The position numbers and the translations under genes are program-made. Of a stretch of DNA of 64,000 nucleotides, positions 20,063 to 30,200 are shown one piece after another. How positions within the stretch are numbered: position 1 is the first letter of the stretch; every line of letters starts with the position of its first letter. The notes below the pieces were generated by a model. That model made no database searches. It was not told the DNA's origin and saw nothing but the letters and a program-made list of their open reading frames with translations. Origin of the DNA: Mycobacterium asiaticum (GTDB taxonomy: Bacteria > Actinomycetota > Actinomycetes > Mycobacteriales > Mycobacteriaceae); NCBI RefSeq assembly GCF_001673635.1, contig NZ_LZMH01000052.1:62001-126000 (forward strand), read 5' to 3'.

Positions 20063-21063
20063 GACAGCTTGGCAAACCGCTGTTTTGGTTGATGGCATTC
20101 ACCGCGATAGCGGTGGTATGCGCGATCCTGCTCCTCACCGCCTTACGCAGTCCGGTCAGCGGTCCGGTTTCGCACTACACCGCGACGTTCACCGACGTAT
20201 CGGGTCTCGACGTGGGCAACGACGTGCGGATCTCGGGCGTGCAGGTCGGCAAGGTCGAGGCCATTCTTCTCGAAGGCCGCACCGCGAAAGTCGACTTCAC
20301 CGCCCTGAACACACACCCGTTGTATCGCAACACCATTGCCGCGGTGCGCTACCAGAACCTGCTGGGCCAGCGCTATGTCGAGCTGGTCCAGCCGCCCGCC
20401 GCGGGTGACAGACTGCCCACCGGCGCAGCCATCCCGCTCGGGCAGACCGTGCCGTCTTTCGACATCACTCGACTGTTCAACGGGTTCCGTCCGGTGTTCC
20501 AGACACTTGATGCCGCGCAACTCAACCAGTTCGGCGAGAATCTGCTCCGCCTGATCCAGGGTGACGACAGCGGGATCGGGCCGGTACTGCGAGACCTCGA
20601 CGCCATCTCCAAATACGCCGTCAACCGCCAGGCCGTCATTACCGTGCTGCTGCGCAATCTCAGCGCGCTTTCCCAGGACCTGGGCGGTAAGTCCCAACAG
20701 CTGTTCCACCTCATCGATGCGCTGACCGACGCCCTGAACACCTTCACGTCCCGGGCCGAGCAGTTCCGCACCTCCATCGACATCGAGCTGCCGATGTTGC
20801 GCAGCCTGGTTCAGGTATTGCGAACCGCGGAACAAGGTTTCGACGCTTCGACTTCTCCGCTATACGGCCTGACCACCAGGTTGTTCCCGCAGACGCCGAC
20901 CGTCATCGCCGGCCTGTCGCTGACCCCGACGCTGATTCAGGGCTTGCGGGATTCTCTGGTCGACGACGAACGCCCCGCGTTCACCTGCTCCAACGGTGAG
21001 TTGCACCTGCCTGGAATCGGCGAAGTGTCATTTGCCCAACAGGGTTTGGTGATGTGCCGGTGA
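20059..21063 (+). CDS. Mce family protein, MceB position
   Basis: The 334-aa protein has one N-terminal membrane helix and an MlaD domain containing VSGLDVGNDVRISGVQVGKV. A long helical region (residues about 150-270) follows, with a C-terminal segment FTCSNGELHLPG. Overlaps of 4 bp with both neighbours show tight translational coupling. Confidence 0.88.
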   Translation: MRQLGKPLFWLMAFTAIAVVCAILLLTALRSPVSGPVSHYTATFTDVSGLDVGNDVRISGVQVGKVEAILLEGRTAKVDFTALNTHPLYRNTIAAVRYQNLLGQRYVELVQPPAAGDRLPTGAAIPLGQTVPSFDITRLFNGFRPVFQTLDAAQLNQFGENLLRLIQGDDSGIGPVLRDLDAISKYAVNRQAVITVLLRNLSALSQDLGGKSQQLFHLIDALTDALNTFTSRAEQFRTSIDIELPMLRSLVQVLRTAEQGFDASTSPLYGLTTRLFPQTPTVIAGLSLTPTLIQGLRDSLVDDERPAFTCSNGELHLPGIGEVSFAQQGLVMCR

Positions 21064-22061
21064 CCAGGTTCAGGTTGCGCAGCCGGCGGATGCTGCACGA
21101 CCGCGACGAAGCGACGCGCAGTCGCCGGCTCGGGATCGTCGGTGTATTGGCGATCGCGGTCGCGTTGGCCACGACCGGGCTGGCCTATGTCAATCCCACC
21201 GGGCAGGCCGACTACACGGCCCACGCCACCACCTCCGGCGGCGCGCGGACCGGCGACGAGGTTCGGATTGCCGGTGTCCCGGTCGGAAAGGTCACCAGTG
21301 TGCGGCTTGACCGGACGCTGGTCGAGTTGAAGTTCAGTGTCAAACGGTCGCTGCTGATCGGGTCCGAGTCAACTTTGGACATCAGGCTGCTGACACCGCT
21401 GGGCGGACACTACCTCGCACTGGACCCGCAGGGCGGCGCACCACTGGGCCGTAACGGAATTCCCCCGCACCGGGTGAAGGTCCCGTTCGAAGGCAACGAC
21501 ATCATCCAGGCGGTGACCCCGTTCCTGCGGGATGTCAACGGCCAAGTCATTCACGACACCTTCACCGAACTGGCCGACGCGACCAACAAGTACCCCAATG
21601 CGCTGCGCGAAATCATGCAGTCCGCCAACGAGTTGACCCGATCGCTGAGCAAGATGAGCGGCGACTTCCACCGCGGCGTGGACTTCGTCGACCATGCCGG
21701 TAGCGCGCTCGCGGCCGGCCGTCACCAACTCACGGCGTTGCTGGAACAGTTCGCGTTGGTTGGGCAGCGCTACACCTCGAAATCCGTTGACATCATCGAG
21801 TTCTTCACGCTGCTGGCCGAACTGACCCGCATCATCGACCGAGTCATGGTGTTCTACAACCGCGAGCTCGCACCGTCGATCAACGGCATCGACGACATCG
21901 TCTCGGCGCTGGTAGCCCATCCCGAGCGGGTGGGCAAGGCCAGCGAGGGCCTCGGTCAGATCATCAACGTGTTGCTGCCCATGCTGCGCGGGAACGGTGT
22001 CGTCGTGGACCGGCGCAATGCGCCGACGATCTGTCTGCCGAACATGGTGAAGCAGTGCTGA
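21060..22061 (+). CDS. Mce family protein, MceC position
   Basis: The 333-aa protein starts at the GTG at 21060, which overlaps the mceB stop as GTGA. The in-frame ATG at 21054 adds only two residues. An arginine-rich start precedes the membrane helix (residues 20-38). The MlaD motif is GARTGDEVRIAGVPVGKV. The helical tail ends in an Mce-typical ICLPNMVKQC. Confidence 0.88.
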   Translation: MTRFRLRSRRMLHDRDEATRSRRLGIVGVLAIAVALATTGLAYVNPTGQADYTAHATTSGGARTGDEVRIAGVPVGKVTSVRLDRTLVELKFSVKRSLLIGSESTLDIRLLTPLGGHYLALDPQGGAPLGRNGIPPHRVKVPFEGNDIIQAVTPFLRDVNGQVIHDTFTELADATNKYPNALREIMQSANELTRSLSKMSGDFHRGVDFVDHAGSALAAGRHQLTALLEQFALVGQRYTSKSVDIIEFFTLLAELTRIIDRVMVFYNRELAPSINGIDDIVSALVAHPERVGKASEGLGQIINVLLPMLRGNGVVVDRRNAPTICLPNMVKQC

Positions 22062-22062
22062 A

Positions 22063-23190
22063 ATGAAGAGGCCAATACTGATAGCCGTGTCCGCGGCGGG
22101 TGTGGTTGCCACGGTGGCGACGGGAGCCAAGCTGATGGCACCCGACTTCGGCACTTCCTGGACACTGTGTGCGGAATTCCGTGACGCCGTCGGCCTGTAC
22201 CCGGGCAACAAGGTGCAGTTGCTGGGCATCGACGTGGGCGCCGTGACCGCGATCACCAACGAGGCCGACCATGTCCGGGTCGACTTCAGTGTGCCGAACG
22301 ACCTCGTGTTGCCGGCCGATGTGGGGGCGCTGAGCTATTCTCAGTCGGTCGTCGCCGACCGGCATGTCGAACTCACCAAGCCGTATGCTGCCGGTCCGAA
22401 ACTGACTGGCGCGCAATGTATCAAGCTCGAGTCAACCCGAACCCCGATCAGTGTCAGCCAAACTTTCTCCGCCGTCGACAAACTCGCCGGCACCATCCTG
22501 GGTTCAGGCGAGGGCCAGGACCCGATGAAGGCGCCCGGGGCTCACGCGATCAACGAAAGTCTGGCCGCGCTGAGTAGCTCGCTGGCAGGCACTGGCCCAC
22601 AACTCGGCGAGACGCTGCGCAACCTGGTGGCCCTCGTCGGCGATCCCAGCAATGCCGACGCCGAATCCCGCCGGCTGCTGGCGAACAGCGAAGTGCTCAC
22701 GTCTGACTTGCTGCAGCACTGGGACACGTTCAGCGCCGTGATCCAGACGCTGCCCGAGAGCCTGCGGATGATCGAGGGACTGTCGACCGGCTTCGGGTCG
22801 GCGCTGGGCTACTTGGCGCACTCGCTGCCGCTCCTGGTCGATGCGTTGAACAGGTTCGGCCCCCGGGCGTACAACAACATTGGCGACAAGCTGATCCCGT
22901 GGCTGCGGGACGTCCTCACCGCGTTCACACCGCAGATCGTCGGATTCATCAACGCGTTGCCGCCCGTGACCAACTGGATCGCTTCGCAGTACCAGCCGGC
23001 CTGGGGCACCCACAACGTCACCTACCTTCCGCCGCAGGTTTCGATATCACCCGCTCAAGCGCGTACGGTCTGTGATGCCTTGCGGCAGAACAACATACCG
23101 GGTGCCGAGGCGGCGTGTGCACCGGACAGGTCCCCGGACGCGGTCTCGCTGGGCCTGACCGACCTCTTGCTGGGGGCGGCGGTCTCATGA
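22063..23190 (+). CDS. Mce family protein, MceD position
   Basis: The 375-aa protein has an N-terminal hydrophobic anchor (LIAVSAAGVVATVATGA) and the MlaD block GLYPGNKVQLLGIDVGAV. The helical region and the C-terminal Cys-containing tail are typical. It is the largest subunit here. It overlaps the lipoprotein subunit gene by 4 bp. Confidence 0.88.
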   Translation: MKRPILIAVSAAGVVATVATGAKLMAPDFGTSWTLCAEFRDAVGLYPGNKVQLLGIDVGAVTAITNEADHVRVDFSVPNDLVLPADVGALSYSQSVVADRHVELTKPYAAGPKLTGAQCIKLESTRTPISVSQTFSAVDKLAGTILGSGEGQDPMKAPGAHAINESLAALSSSLAGTGPQLGETLRNLVALVGDPSNADAESRRLLANSEVLTSDLLQHWDTFSAVIQTLPESLRMIEGLSTGFGSALGYLAHSLPLLVDALNRFGPRAYNNIGDKLIPWLRDVLTAFTPQIVGFINALPPVTNWIASQYQPAWGTHNVTYLPPQVSISPAQARTVCDALRQNNIPGAEAACAPDRSPDAVSLGLTDLLLGAAVS

Positions 23191-24185
23191 TCCGGCGCTT
23201 CCTGCCTGCCCTGATGGTGATCGGGCTGCTGTCCGGCTGTGCGCTGGACCCGACCCGGCTCCCGGTACCCGGTGCGTATACGCCAATCGACAAGTACTCC
23301 ATCAAGATCGAGTTCTCCAGCGTGCTGAATCTGCCGGCCCGGGCCAAGGTCGATTTGGGTGGAGTGCAGGTGGGCGTCCTGGACCGGGTCCAATTGGTCG
23401 GCAACACGGCGGTCGCCCACGTCGACGTCGACAACACCGTCAGGCTGCCGCGTGACATCCGCGCCGAGTTGCGCCAGGCAACGGTGCTGGGCGACATCTA
23501 CATCGCGTTGCTGCCCTCGGAGAGCCCGGCGCCGTCATGGTTGCGTGACGGCGACACCATTGCGCTGCGCAACACCGTTCCGGCGGACAACGTCGAGGAC
23601 ATTTTGCGCTCCGTGTCGACCCTGGTATCGGGTGGCTCGCTGAACACCCTGCAAGAGTCGGTTGTCAACTTCAACCACGCGTTCTCCAAGGACCCGGCCG
23701 AGCTGGACCGGATGCGGCAGAAGCTCGCCGGGATGCTGCACGACCTGGCGGCGAACGAAGAGGTGATCGACGAGATCCTCAGCAGCACCGCAACTGTGAG
23801 CGAAGGCCTGCTCGCCGACACGTGGGCGTTCGACCGGCTGGTCAACGAGGGGCCCGCCAGGCTCCGGGGCATGGCCGCCGTGCTACCGGGCATCATCCAG
23901 CTCCTTGTCTGCGCACAGGATCTCGGCCGTTACGGCGGCGAACTGCTGGTCCCCAATACTCCGGACTTGCTGCGGATGCTGTCCTACATCACCCCGACGG
24001 TACGGACCATCGCATCGGCCGACACCACCTTGCCGGCCATCGCCGAGAAGTTCGTCGCATTGATGCGGGACAAGTTGATCCCGTTCTACAGCAACGGCGG
24101 TCCCAAACTGAGCGTCACCACCGACCCCGGAACGCGCGCGGACGAAGCTATCTCGGTACTGCGGACGATGGGGATGCTGCCATGA
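23187..24185 (+). CDS. Mce family lipoprotein, MceE position
   Basis: The 332-aa protein carries the lipobox GLLSGC (Cys near residue 18), as expected for the E position (LprK/LprN type), so it should be lipid-anchored rather than membrane-spanning. The MlaD segment is NLPARAKVDLGGVQVGVL. The ATG at 23187 overlaps the previous stop. Confidence 0.9.
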   Translation: MIRRFLPALMVIGLLSGCALDPTRLPVPGAYTPIDKYSIKIEFSSVLNLPARAKVDLGGVQVGVLDRVQLVGNTAVAHVDVDNTVRLPRDIRAELRQATVLGDIYIALLPSESPAPSWLRDGDTIALRNTVPADNVEDILRSVSTLVSGGSLNTLQESVVNFNHAFSKDPAELDRMRQKLAGMLHDLAANEEVIDEILSSTATVSEGLLADTWAFDRLVNEGPARLRGMAAVLPGIIQLLVCAQDLGRYGGELLVPNTPDLLRMLSYITPTVRTIASADTTLPAIAEKFVALMRDKLIPFYSNGGPKLSVTTDPGTRADEAISVLRTMGMLP

Positions 24186-25147
24186 GGTTCAACGCGACGA
24201 TCACCTCGGCCATCCTGGCGGTGGTGACATTGCTCGGAGCTGCCTATCTGACGTTCGGTGTGCTCAAAGTCGAACCGACCGGCCAGACCACCCGGCTCAC
24301 CCTGCTGCTGGACAACTCCGGTGGATTGATGCCTACCTCGCAGGTGACGATGCGGGGGATCCGTATCGGCAAGGTATCCGGAATTCAAACCACCCCCAGT
24401 GGATTGCGGGTTGCGATCGATATCGACCGGCAGCATCCGGTCCCGGCCGACAGCGCCATCAGCATCCAGAATCTTTCCCTGGTCGGTGAGCAGTACATCG
24501 ACTTCACGCCGAATCGTGTTGCGCCGCCCTACTTCACCGACAACACCGTCATCCCGGCGGAGCGGGTCGCCGCGGCCGTCACCGTCAGCGATTTGCTCAA
24601 CAAGGCCAATGCGTTGCTTTCGGTGCTCAACCCGAGCTACGTGAACAACATCGTCGGCAGCATCTCCCAGGCTTTCGCCGGCAACGACGCCGCCCTGGAC
24701 TCGCTGGCGACCACTGCACGGCTGGCCGCGAACATGGAGCGGGACAACAAACTTCTGCTGACCACGCTGTTCGGCAACGTCGCGATGCTGACCACCGGCA
24801 TCAGTAACCAGGATGTCGGGTCAGTACTCACCAGAACCGGTGCGGCGCTGCCCAGTTCGGTGTCGGCCTTGGCGGATCTGACCCGCAGGGTCGACGAATA
24901 TGCGCACACCGGTGACGGCGTCTTCGCCCCCGGCGCCCCGGTCCCCACCCTGGTGTCCAACCTCCAGCGGTACCTCGACATGCTGTCCGGGCCGCTGAGT
25001 ACCTTCGCCGCGGCGCTGGAACCGGCCACCGCACCACTGCGCGAATTCAAAGTGGACGCAGGACACTTCGTCGACGTGTGGGAGTCGACGTTCAACGACG
25101 CAGGCGGCGTCCGCGTGCACGTCACCGTACCGAAAGGACACCCATGA
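24182..25147 (+). CDS. Mce family protein, MceF position
   Basis: The 321-aa protein has an N-terminal membrane helix (ITSAILAVVTLLGAAYLTF) and the MlaD motif GGLMPTSQVTMRGIRIGKV. Its C-terminal region is shorter than the F proteins with long low-complexity tails. Its stop overlaps the start of the Mce-associated gene by 4 bp, so the operon continues. Confidence 0.88.
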   Translation: MRFNATITSAILAVVTLLGAAYLTFGVLKVEPTGQTTRLTLLLDNSGGLMPTSQVTMRGIRIGKVSGIQTTPSGLRVAIDIDRQHPVPADSAISIQNLSLVGEQYIDFTPNRVAPPYFTDNTVIPAERVAAAVTVSDLLNKANALLSVLNPSYVNNIVGSISQAFAGNDAALDSLATTARLAANMERDNKLLLTTLFGNVAMLTTGISNQDVGSVLTRTGAALPSSVSALADLTRRVDEYAHTGDGVFAPGAPVPTLVSNLQRYLDMLSGPLSTFAAALEPATAPLREFKVDAGHFVDVWESTFNDAGGVRVHVTVPKGHP

Positions 25148-25809
25148 GCAATGACACCTTGATCGAGGAGACGATCGAAGACGTCACCGAGACCGACGAC
25201 GTCACCGAGACTGACGACGTCACCGAGGCGCCCGACGTTGGCGCCCAGCGCGCTCCGCGCCGCCGGCGTGGGCTATGGGTGCTGCTGGTTCTGGCGCTGC
25301 TCGCGGCCGGATGGTTCGGATTCGACGAATACCGCAACGTCTCCGGGGAGTTGACGGCGCTGCGGCGCAGCGAAGCCGATCGCCAAACCGCGTCGCAGCT
25401 CGCCAGGGACTACGCGATGAAATCGCTCACCTACAGCTTCGAGGATCCCGACGCGTTCTTCCGTGCGGTGGAGGATGGCGTCTCGCAGGCGCTCAAGGAC
25501 AAGTACGTCAACGCCACCGAATTGCTCAAAGGCATCATGACGCAAGCGCAGGTCACCTCATCCGGGGAGGTACTGGCCACCGACGCGGTAGCGCAGGCGG
25601 GACAGGTTTACCAGGTTGTGGTATCGGCCGCGCAGACCACCCGCAATCTGCAGAACCCGAAGTCACGGGTGTCGCTGATTTTGTTGCAGGTCACCGTCAA
25701 CAAGGCCGGCGACAGGTGGCAGGTGTCCGACATCGGACCCAAGGCGGGCAGCCACGCCAACGCAGACCCGATGTCACCACCGGACCCAGGTCCCGTCCCC
25801 GGCCGATAA
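25144..25809 (+). CDS. Mce-associated membrane protein
   Basis: The 221-aa protein has an acidic cytoplasmic N-terminus with repeated TETDDV units, a basic RAPRRRRG stop, one membrane helix (LWVLLVLALLAAGWFGF) and an external domain of the Mas type (ADRQTASQLARDYAMKSLTYS). Mas proteins follow mceF in most mce operons and probably stabilise the complex. Only one is present here, while many mce operons have two or more. Confidence 0.85.
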   Translation: MSNDTLIEETIEDVTETDDVTETDDVTEAPDVGAQRAPRRRRGLWVLLVLALLAAGWFGFDEYRNVSGELTALRRSEADRQTASQLARDYAMKSLTYSFEDPDAFFRAVEDGVSQALKDKYVNATELLKGIMTQAQVTSSGEVLATDAVAQAGQVYQVVVSAAQTTRNLQNPKSRVSLILLQVTVNKAGDRWQVSDIGPKAGSHANADPMSPPDPGPVPGR

Positions 25810-25847
25810 AGGTTTGGCGACCGCATTGTGCGGAAATGCGGTGCCGT

Positions 25848-26672
25848 ATGCCGGACACTCGGGCCGTCGAGGCACTCACTGACTACCTGAACACCCAACT
25901 CGACGAAATCACCGCCGGGGATGCCGGGCTGCGCCGTGGAGACGACCCGATCCACGACACCCGGGTGGCGATCCGACGGCTGCGCAGCACGCTGCGGGCG
26001 TTCCGCAAGGTGCTTGACGGTTCGGCGGTGGGTGACATGGACGACGAACTCAAGTGGTTCGCGGGCCTGCTCGGCGAGGTCCGCGACTGCCACGTCCAAT
26101 CACGCCGCTTCTCCGATGCGCTCGACGCGCTGCCCGAAACCCTGGTTCTGGGCCCGGTCCGGTCGCGAATTCGCAACGAGCTGAAGGCGATTGAGTTGCC
26201 GGCCCGCACCCGCGTCAGCGAGGCGATGGAGTCCGAACGCTACCTCGCTCTCACCGCGGTGCTACGCGACTGGCGCGACGACCCACCCATTGCTGCCGGG
26301 CTCACGCGCAAGCAACTGCGCAAGCGTACCGATCGCGCGCGGCACAAAGCCGACAAGCGCCTGGCCGAAGCTCTTGACGACGGGTCCGGCGAGATGCTGC
26401 ACCGCGCACGCAAGGCCGCCAAGCGTGCCCGGTACGCCGCCGAACTGTGCCGTCCGATCGACAAGGGTGCCAAGCGGGGTGTCAAGCGGTACAAGCATAT
26501 TCAACGGGTATTGGGCGACCACCAGGATGCCGAGGTGGCTACCGCGACACTCTGGCGGTTGGCGATCGGAGCCGGCACCACTCCCGGAGAGAACGGGTTC
26601 ACCTACGGGCTGCTGTATGCGGGGGAGCGTCAAATCGCAACGCGCAGCCGGGATGCGGTGCGCCGGCTCTGA
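25848..26672 (+). CDS. CHAD-domain protein
   Basis: The 274-aa protein is a single CHAD domain. The diagnostic features are the two helical halves with conserved basic residues: HDTRVAIRRLRSTLRAF near residue 40 and HRARKAAKRARYAAE near residue 190, followed by LGDHQDAEVA. CHAD domains bind inorganic polyphosphate through these basic surfaces. There is no CYTH partner domain. An ATG at 25836 would add four residues. It follows the Mce-associated gene by 38 nt on the same strand, so co-transcription with mce is possible. Confidence 0.88.
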   Translation: MPDTRAVEALTDYLNTQLDEITAGDAGLRRGDDPIHDTRVAIRRLRSTLRAFRKVLDGSAVGDMDDELKWFAGLLGEVRDCHVQSRRFSDALDALPETLVLGPVRSRIRNELKAIELPARTRVSEAMESERYLALTAVLRDWRDDPPIAAGLTRKQLRKRTDRARHKADKRLAEALDDGSGEMLHRARKAAKRARYAAELCRPIDKGAKRGVKRYKHIQRVLGDHQDAEVATATLWRLAIGAGTTPGENGFTYGLLYAGERQIATRSRDAVRRL

Positions 26673-26691
26673 CTATCTTTGACTATGGGGA

Positions 26692-27183
26692 CTATGGGGT
26701 GGTGTTCGCCCCGCGGTAATGCTCGGCGTCGCGCCGGGAGCCGTCCTGGTAAGTGGGGCTGGTGAACTCCTGGCTCCACGCCGTGTCTTCGGTTGGCGTG
26801 TCATCCTGGTCGGCGCGCTCGGCCTTGTCCCTGCGGACCGTCGGGTCGATGGAGTCGGCGTGCTTCAGCTGCTCGTCGAGCTGCTCGCGCGATGTCGCCA
26901 CCTCGTCCTGGTGGGCGGCGGCGCGTTCCTGCAGCCGGGCGGCTTCGGCGGCTTTGGCCTCCGCTTCGGCTTGCGCGGCACGCGCTTTGGCAGCGGTTTC
27001 CTGGGCGAGCGCCTCGCGGCGTTCCACTCGGGCGGCGTCCACCCGGGCCTGCTCGCGGATCTGTTCTGCTTGCTCCAGCTGGCGGCGGCGCTTGGCCCTG
27101 TTCGAGACGACGACCAGTGCGGCAATGAGCGCGATGACCACCAGGGCGGCAATCACAATCCAGACGATATTGCTGGTACTCAT
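26692..27183 (-). CDS. Membrane-anchored coiled-coil protein of unknown function
   Basis: The 163-aa product starts at the ATG at 27183 with GGAG nine bases upstream. One N-terminal membrane helix (residues 6-25, IVWIVIAALVVIALIAALVV) is followed by a long Ala/Glu/Arg-rich coiled coil (residues about 28-100) and an acidic, disordered tail. I recognise no enzymatic motif. It is convergent with the CHAD gene and lies downstream of, and on the same strand as, the Kelch kinase, with a 96-nt gap. Similar small proteins occur in many actinobacteria with no assigned role. Confidence 0.75.
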   Translation of the reverse strand: MSTSNIVWIVIAALVVIALIAALVVVSNRAKRRRQLEQAEQIREQARVDAARVERREALAQETAAKARAAQAEAEAKAAEAARLQERAAAHQDEVATSREQLDEQLKHADSIDPTVRRDKAERADQDDTPTEDTAWSQEFTSPTYQDGSRRDAEHYRGANTTP

Positions 27184-27279
27184 AATGAGCTCCATCGATA
27201 GATCGGTGTGCGGTTGTGCGGCAGCCGTCTCTACCGGATCCCCATCTTGTACAGAGATAAAACAAGCGATCTGAGACCG

Positions 27280-30200
27280 CTAGCTGAAATCGAGCGCCTC
27301 AACCGTCGCAGTCCCGCCCTCGTGCGAGGGACGGTTGGCGCCACCGATCACATAGATCGTCCGGCCCACCGTCGCGACCGCTTCACCGTGCCGCGCGGTC
27401 GGCATGGGGGTCAGGGTCGACCACTTGCCGTCGGCGATGTCATAGGACTCCACCACGGCCAGGACCCGGGTCGGTTCCTCCCCGCCGACGGCCACGACGC
27501 GGCCGTCGATGTAGGTGGCACCGTAGCTTCCGCGCGGGGTGGGCATGTCGACCAGCTTGGTCCAGGTGCCGGACGCCGGGTCATATCGCTCGAAGGCGGC
27601 CGAGTTCTTGTCGGCCGACAGGAAGCGGCCGCCCACCACGTAAACGTAGGTCCCGTCCGATACTGCGGCCAGGTGTTCGCGCGGGGTCGGCATGTCGGCC
27701 GTGTCTTTCCAGGAGGTGCCATCGAAGACTTCGGTCTGCGGCACCACCTGCTTGGCATTCTGGCCACCGACGACCACCAGCTTGTCACCGACCACGGCGG
27801 CGGCCGGTGCGGCTCGGGGGTGGCTGAGGGGCGGCAGCTCAACCCAGTTGTTGCCCCGCAACGCGAACACCTTGTTGGAGGCATCGGCGATGTTTTCAGT
27901 CGCGCCGCCGAGCACCACCACTTCGCCGCGATAGGTGGCGGCCGCGGCGTGGTGCAGCGCCACGGGTAACGGCGGACCGGTCTCCCAGGCCCCGGACCGC
28001 GGGTCGTAGCTCTCGACAGTGTTCAGCACGGTGCCGTTCAACAGACCGCTGATCACCCAGATCTTGTCGTTCAGCACCGTCCACGCCATCATCAGCCGCG
28101 GTGTCTTCGCGTCGGGCAGGCTGCGCCACTGCGCCGCCGGCTGAATCTTGCGCGCAGGCAGCGTGAGCGCCTCCGCCGAGGAGACCACCCGCTGATCCGC
28201 GGGACCCGTCGACCCACCGATCGCATACACGGTCTTCTCCACCGCGGCGACCGCCATCCCGTGCCGCGCCGTCGACATGTCCGGCAGCGCGTCCCACACT
28301 TTGGCCGTCAAGTCGAACACCGACACACTCTTGAGGGTTTCGCCACCGGACAAACCACCGACAGCGACCAGACGTCCATCGGCGATCGCCACACCGAGAT
28401 CGCTGCGCGGCCGCTGCAATGGTGGCAACGTGCTCCAGGACTTGGCGGCGGGGTCGTACGCCTCGACCGCGGCGGAGTCCGTGCTGCCGCTGGCTCCGCC
28501 GACGGCGTACACCAATTTGCCGTCGGTGGCCGCGGCCAACAACTGCCGTGGCGTCGGGATGGGCGCTCCAAGAGTCCAGGTATTGCCGTCGAAGATCTCG
28601 GTGGTGTTCAGCAGGGCGCCGTCGGCGTCCACACCACCAGTGACGACGATGCGGTCACCGACCACCGCCGCGGCGGCCGCCGCCCGGGGCTGCAGCAGGC
28701 GCGGCAACTCGACCCAGTGACTGTTGATTACTCGCCAAACCTGGTCGGTCGCAGCAGGTTTCGTCCCGGTAGTCTTCCAGCCGCCCAGGACCACCGGGTT
28801 GCCCTGCCAGGTCACCGCTGCGGCGCGCTGCACGGGGACGGGAAGGTCGTCGCCGCCTTTCCACTCGTCGATGGCGGGGTCGTAGCCCTCGTGGCGCGCG
28901 GTAACCGATCCGTCGCTGCCGATGCCGCCGAAAATCCAGATGGTGCCGTCGGATTGGGTCGTCGCTGTCGCGTCGCGCGCGGTGCGCGCATTGGTGATCG
29001 GTTTCCACTGGACGGGCGCCTGGGTCCGCGGCTGGCTCGTCGCTTGGTTGTGCTTGTTGTCGTCCTGGGACATCGCGATGACGACACCGCCGATAACCAG
29101 CAGCAGGACCACCGCGATCGCCCCGGCGATCATCAGCCGGTTCTTCTTGGTGGCGGACCGACCGAGGAGCGCTTTGGGGCCCTTCGGGCCCGTGGATTTG
29201 CCTGGGACGGCGGGCGGCGGTGCCTTGGCGACCTGGGGCTCGGTGTGTGCCTGCATGCCGCGCAGGATGTTGGTGGCCTCGGCGAAGTCGCTCTGACCTG
29301 AGTCTCCGCGGGGTGGGGGCGGCGGACTGATGGGTGGCGTGATCGGGGAAGTGCGGTTGTCGGTAGGCGGGCCGGGGGGCCGCGGCTGGCGGCTATCGCC
29401 GGCTGCACTGGGTGGGCCGCCCGGGGCGCCCGGAGCCAGGATGGCGGTGCGCCCGGTGTCACCGACCCGGGTGATCGCCATGGCATCGGGCTTGAGGCCG
29501 TTGGCCCGCTGCGCGGCCTGCAGATCGTGCCCGAACTCCTCCGCCGTGGCCGGGCGTTGGGTTGGGTCGATCGACATCGCCCGCTCGATCGCCGAGCACA
29601 CCGAGTCCGGGATGCCCTCCGGTCGCATATCCGGGATCCCCGAGGAGCTGATCCGCAGGTACTGCGCGATCAGGTCCTCACCCTTCCTGCGCTCGTGGGC
29701 GGCGTTGCCGGCGATCAGCGCATAAATCGTCGCGCCCAGCGAGTAGATGTCCGCCGCCACCGTCGCGGGATTACCGGTCATCACTTCCGGCGCGGTGTAG
29801 TCGATGGTGCCGGAGAAGAATCCGGTCGCCGTTTCGTAACCGCCCTCGATGTGCGCGATCCCGAAGTCGCTGAGTTGCGGCTCCCCGTAGTCGTTGATCA
29901 GCACATTCGCCGGCTTGATGTCGCGGTGCAGGGTGCCGTTGCGATGCGCGGTCTCGAGCGCTCCGCACAACTTCACGCCGATCCGCAGTGCCTCGGGCCA
30001 GGGGATGGGCCCCTCGTGCCGCAATCGCACAGCCAGCGAGTCCGCGGCGTGGTAGGGCATGACGATGTAGGGCCGATTGCTGGTCGTCATTCCGACGCGC
30101 AGGATGTGGACGATGTTGGGATGGCCGGACAGCCCGCCCATCGCGTAGCCCTCGCGCAGGAAGCGTTCCCGGCTGTCCTCCTCGTCGAGGTGGGACGGCA

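Noticed and set aside
25275..25847. N-terminal extension of the CHAD protein
   Set aside because: The open frame overlaps the Mce-associated gene in a different frame and shows no CHAD sequence.
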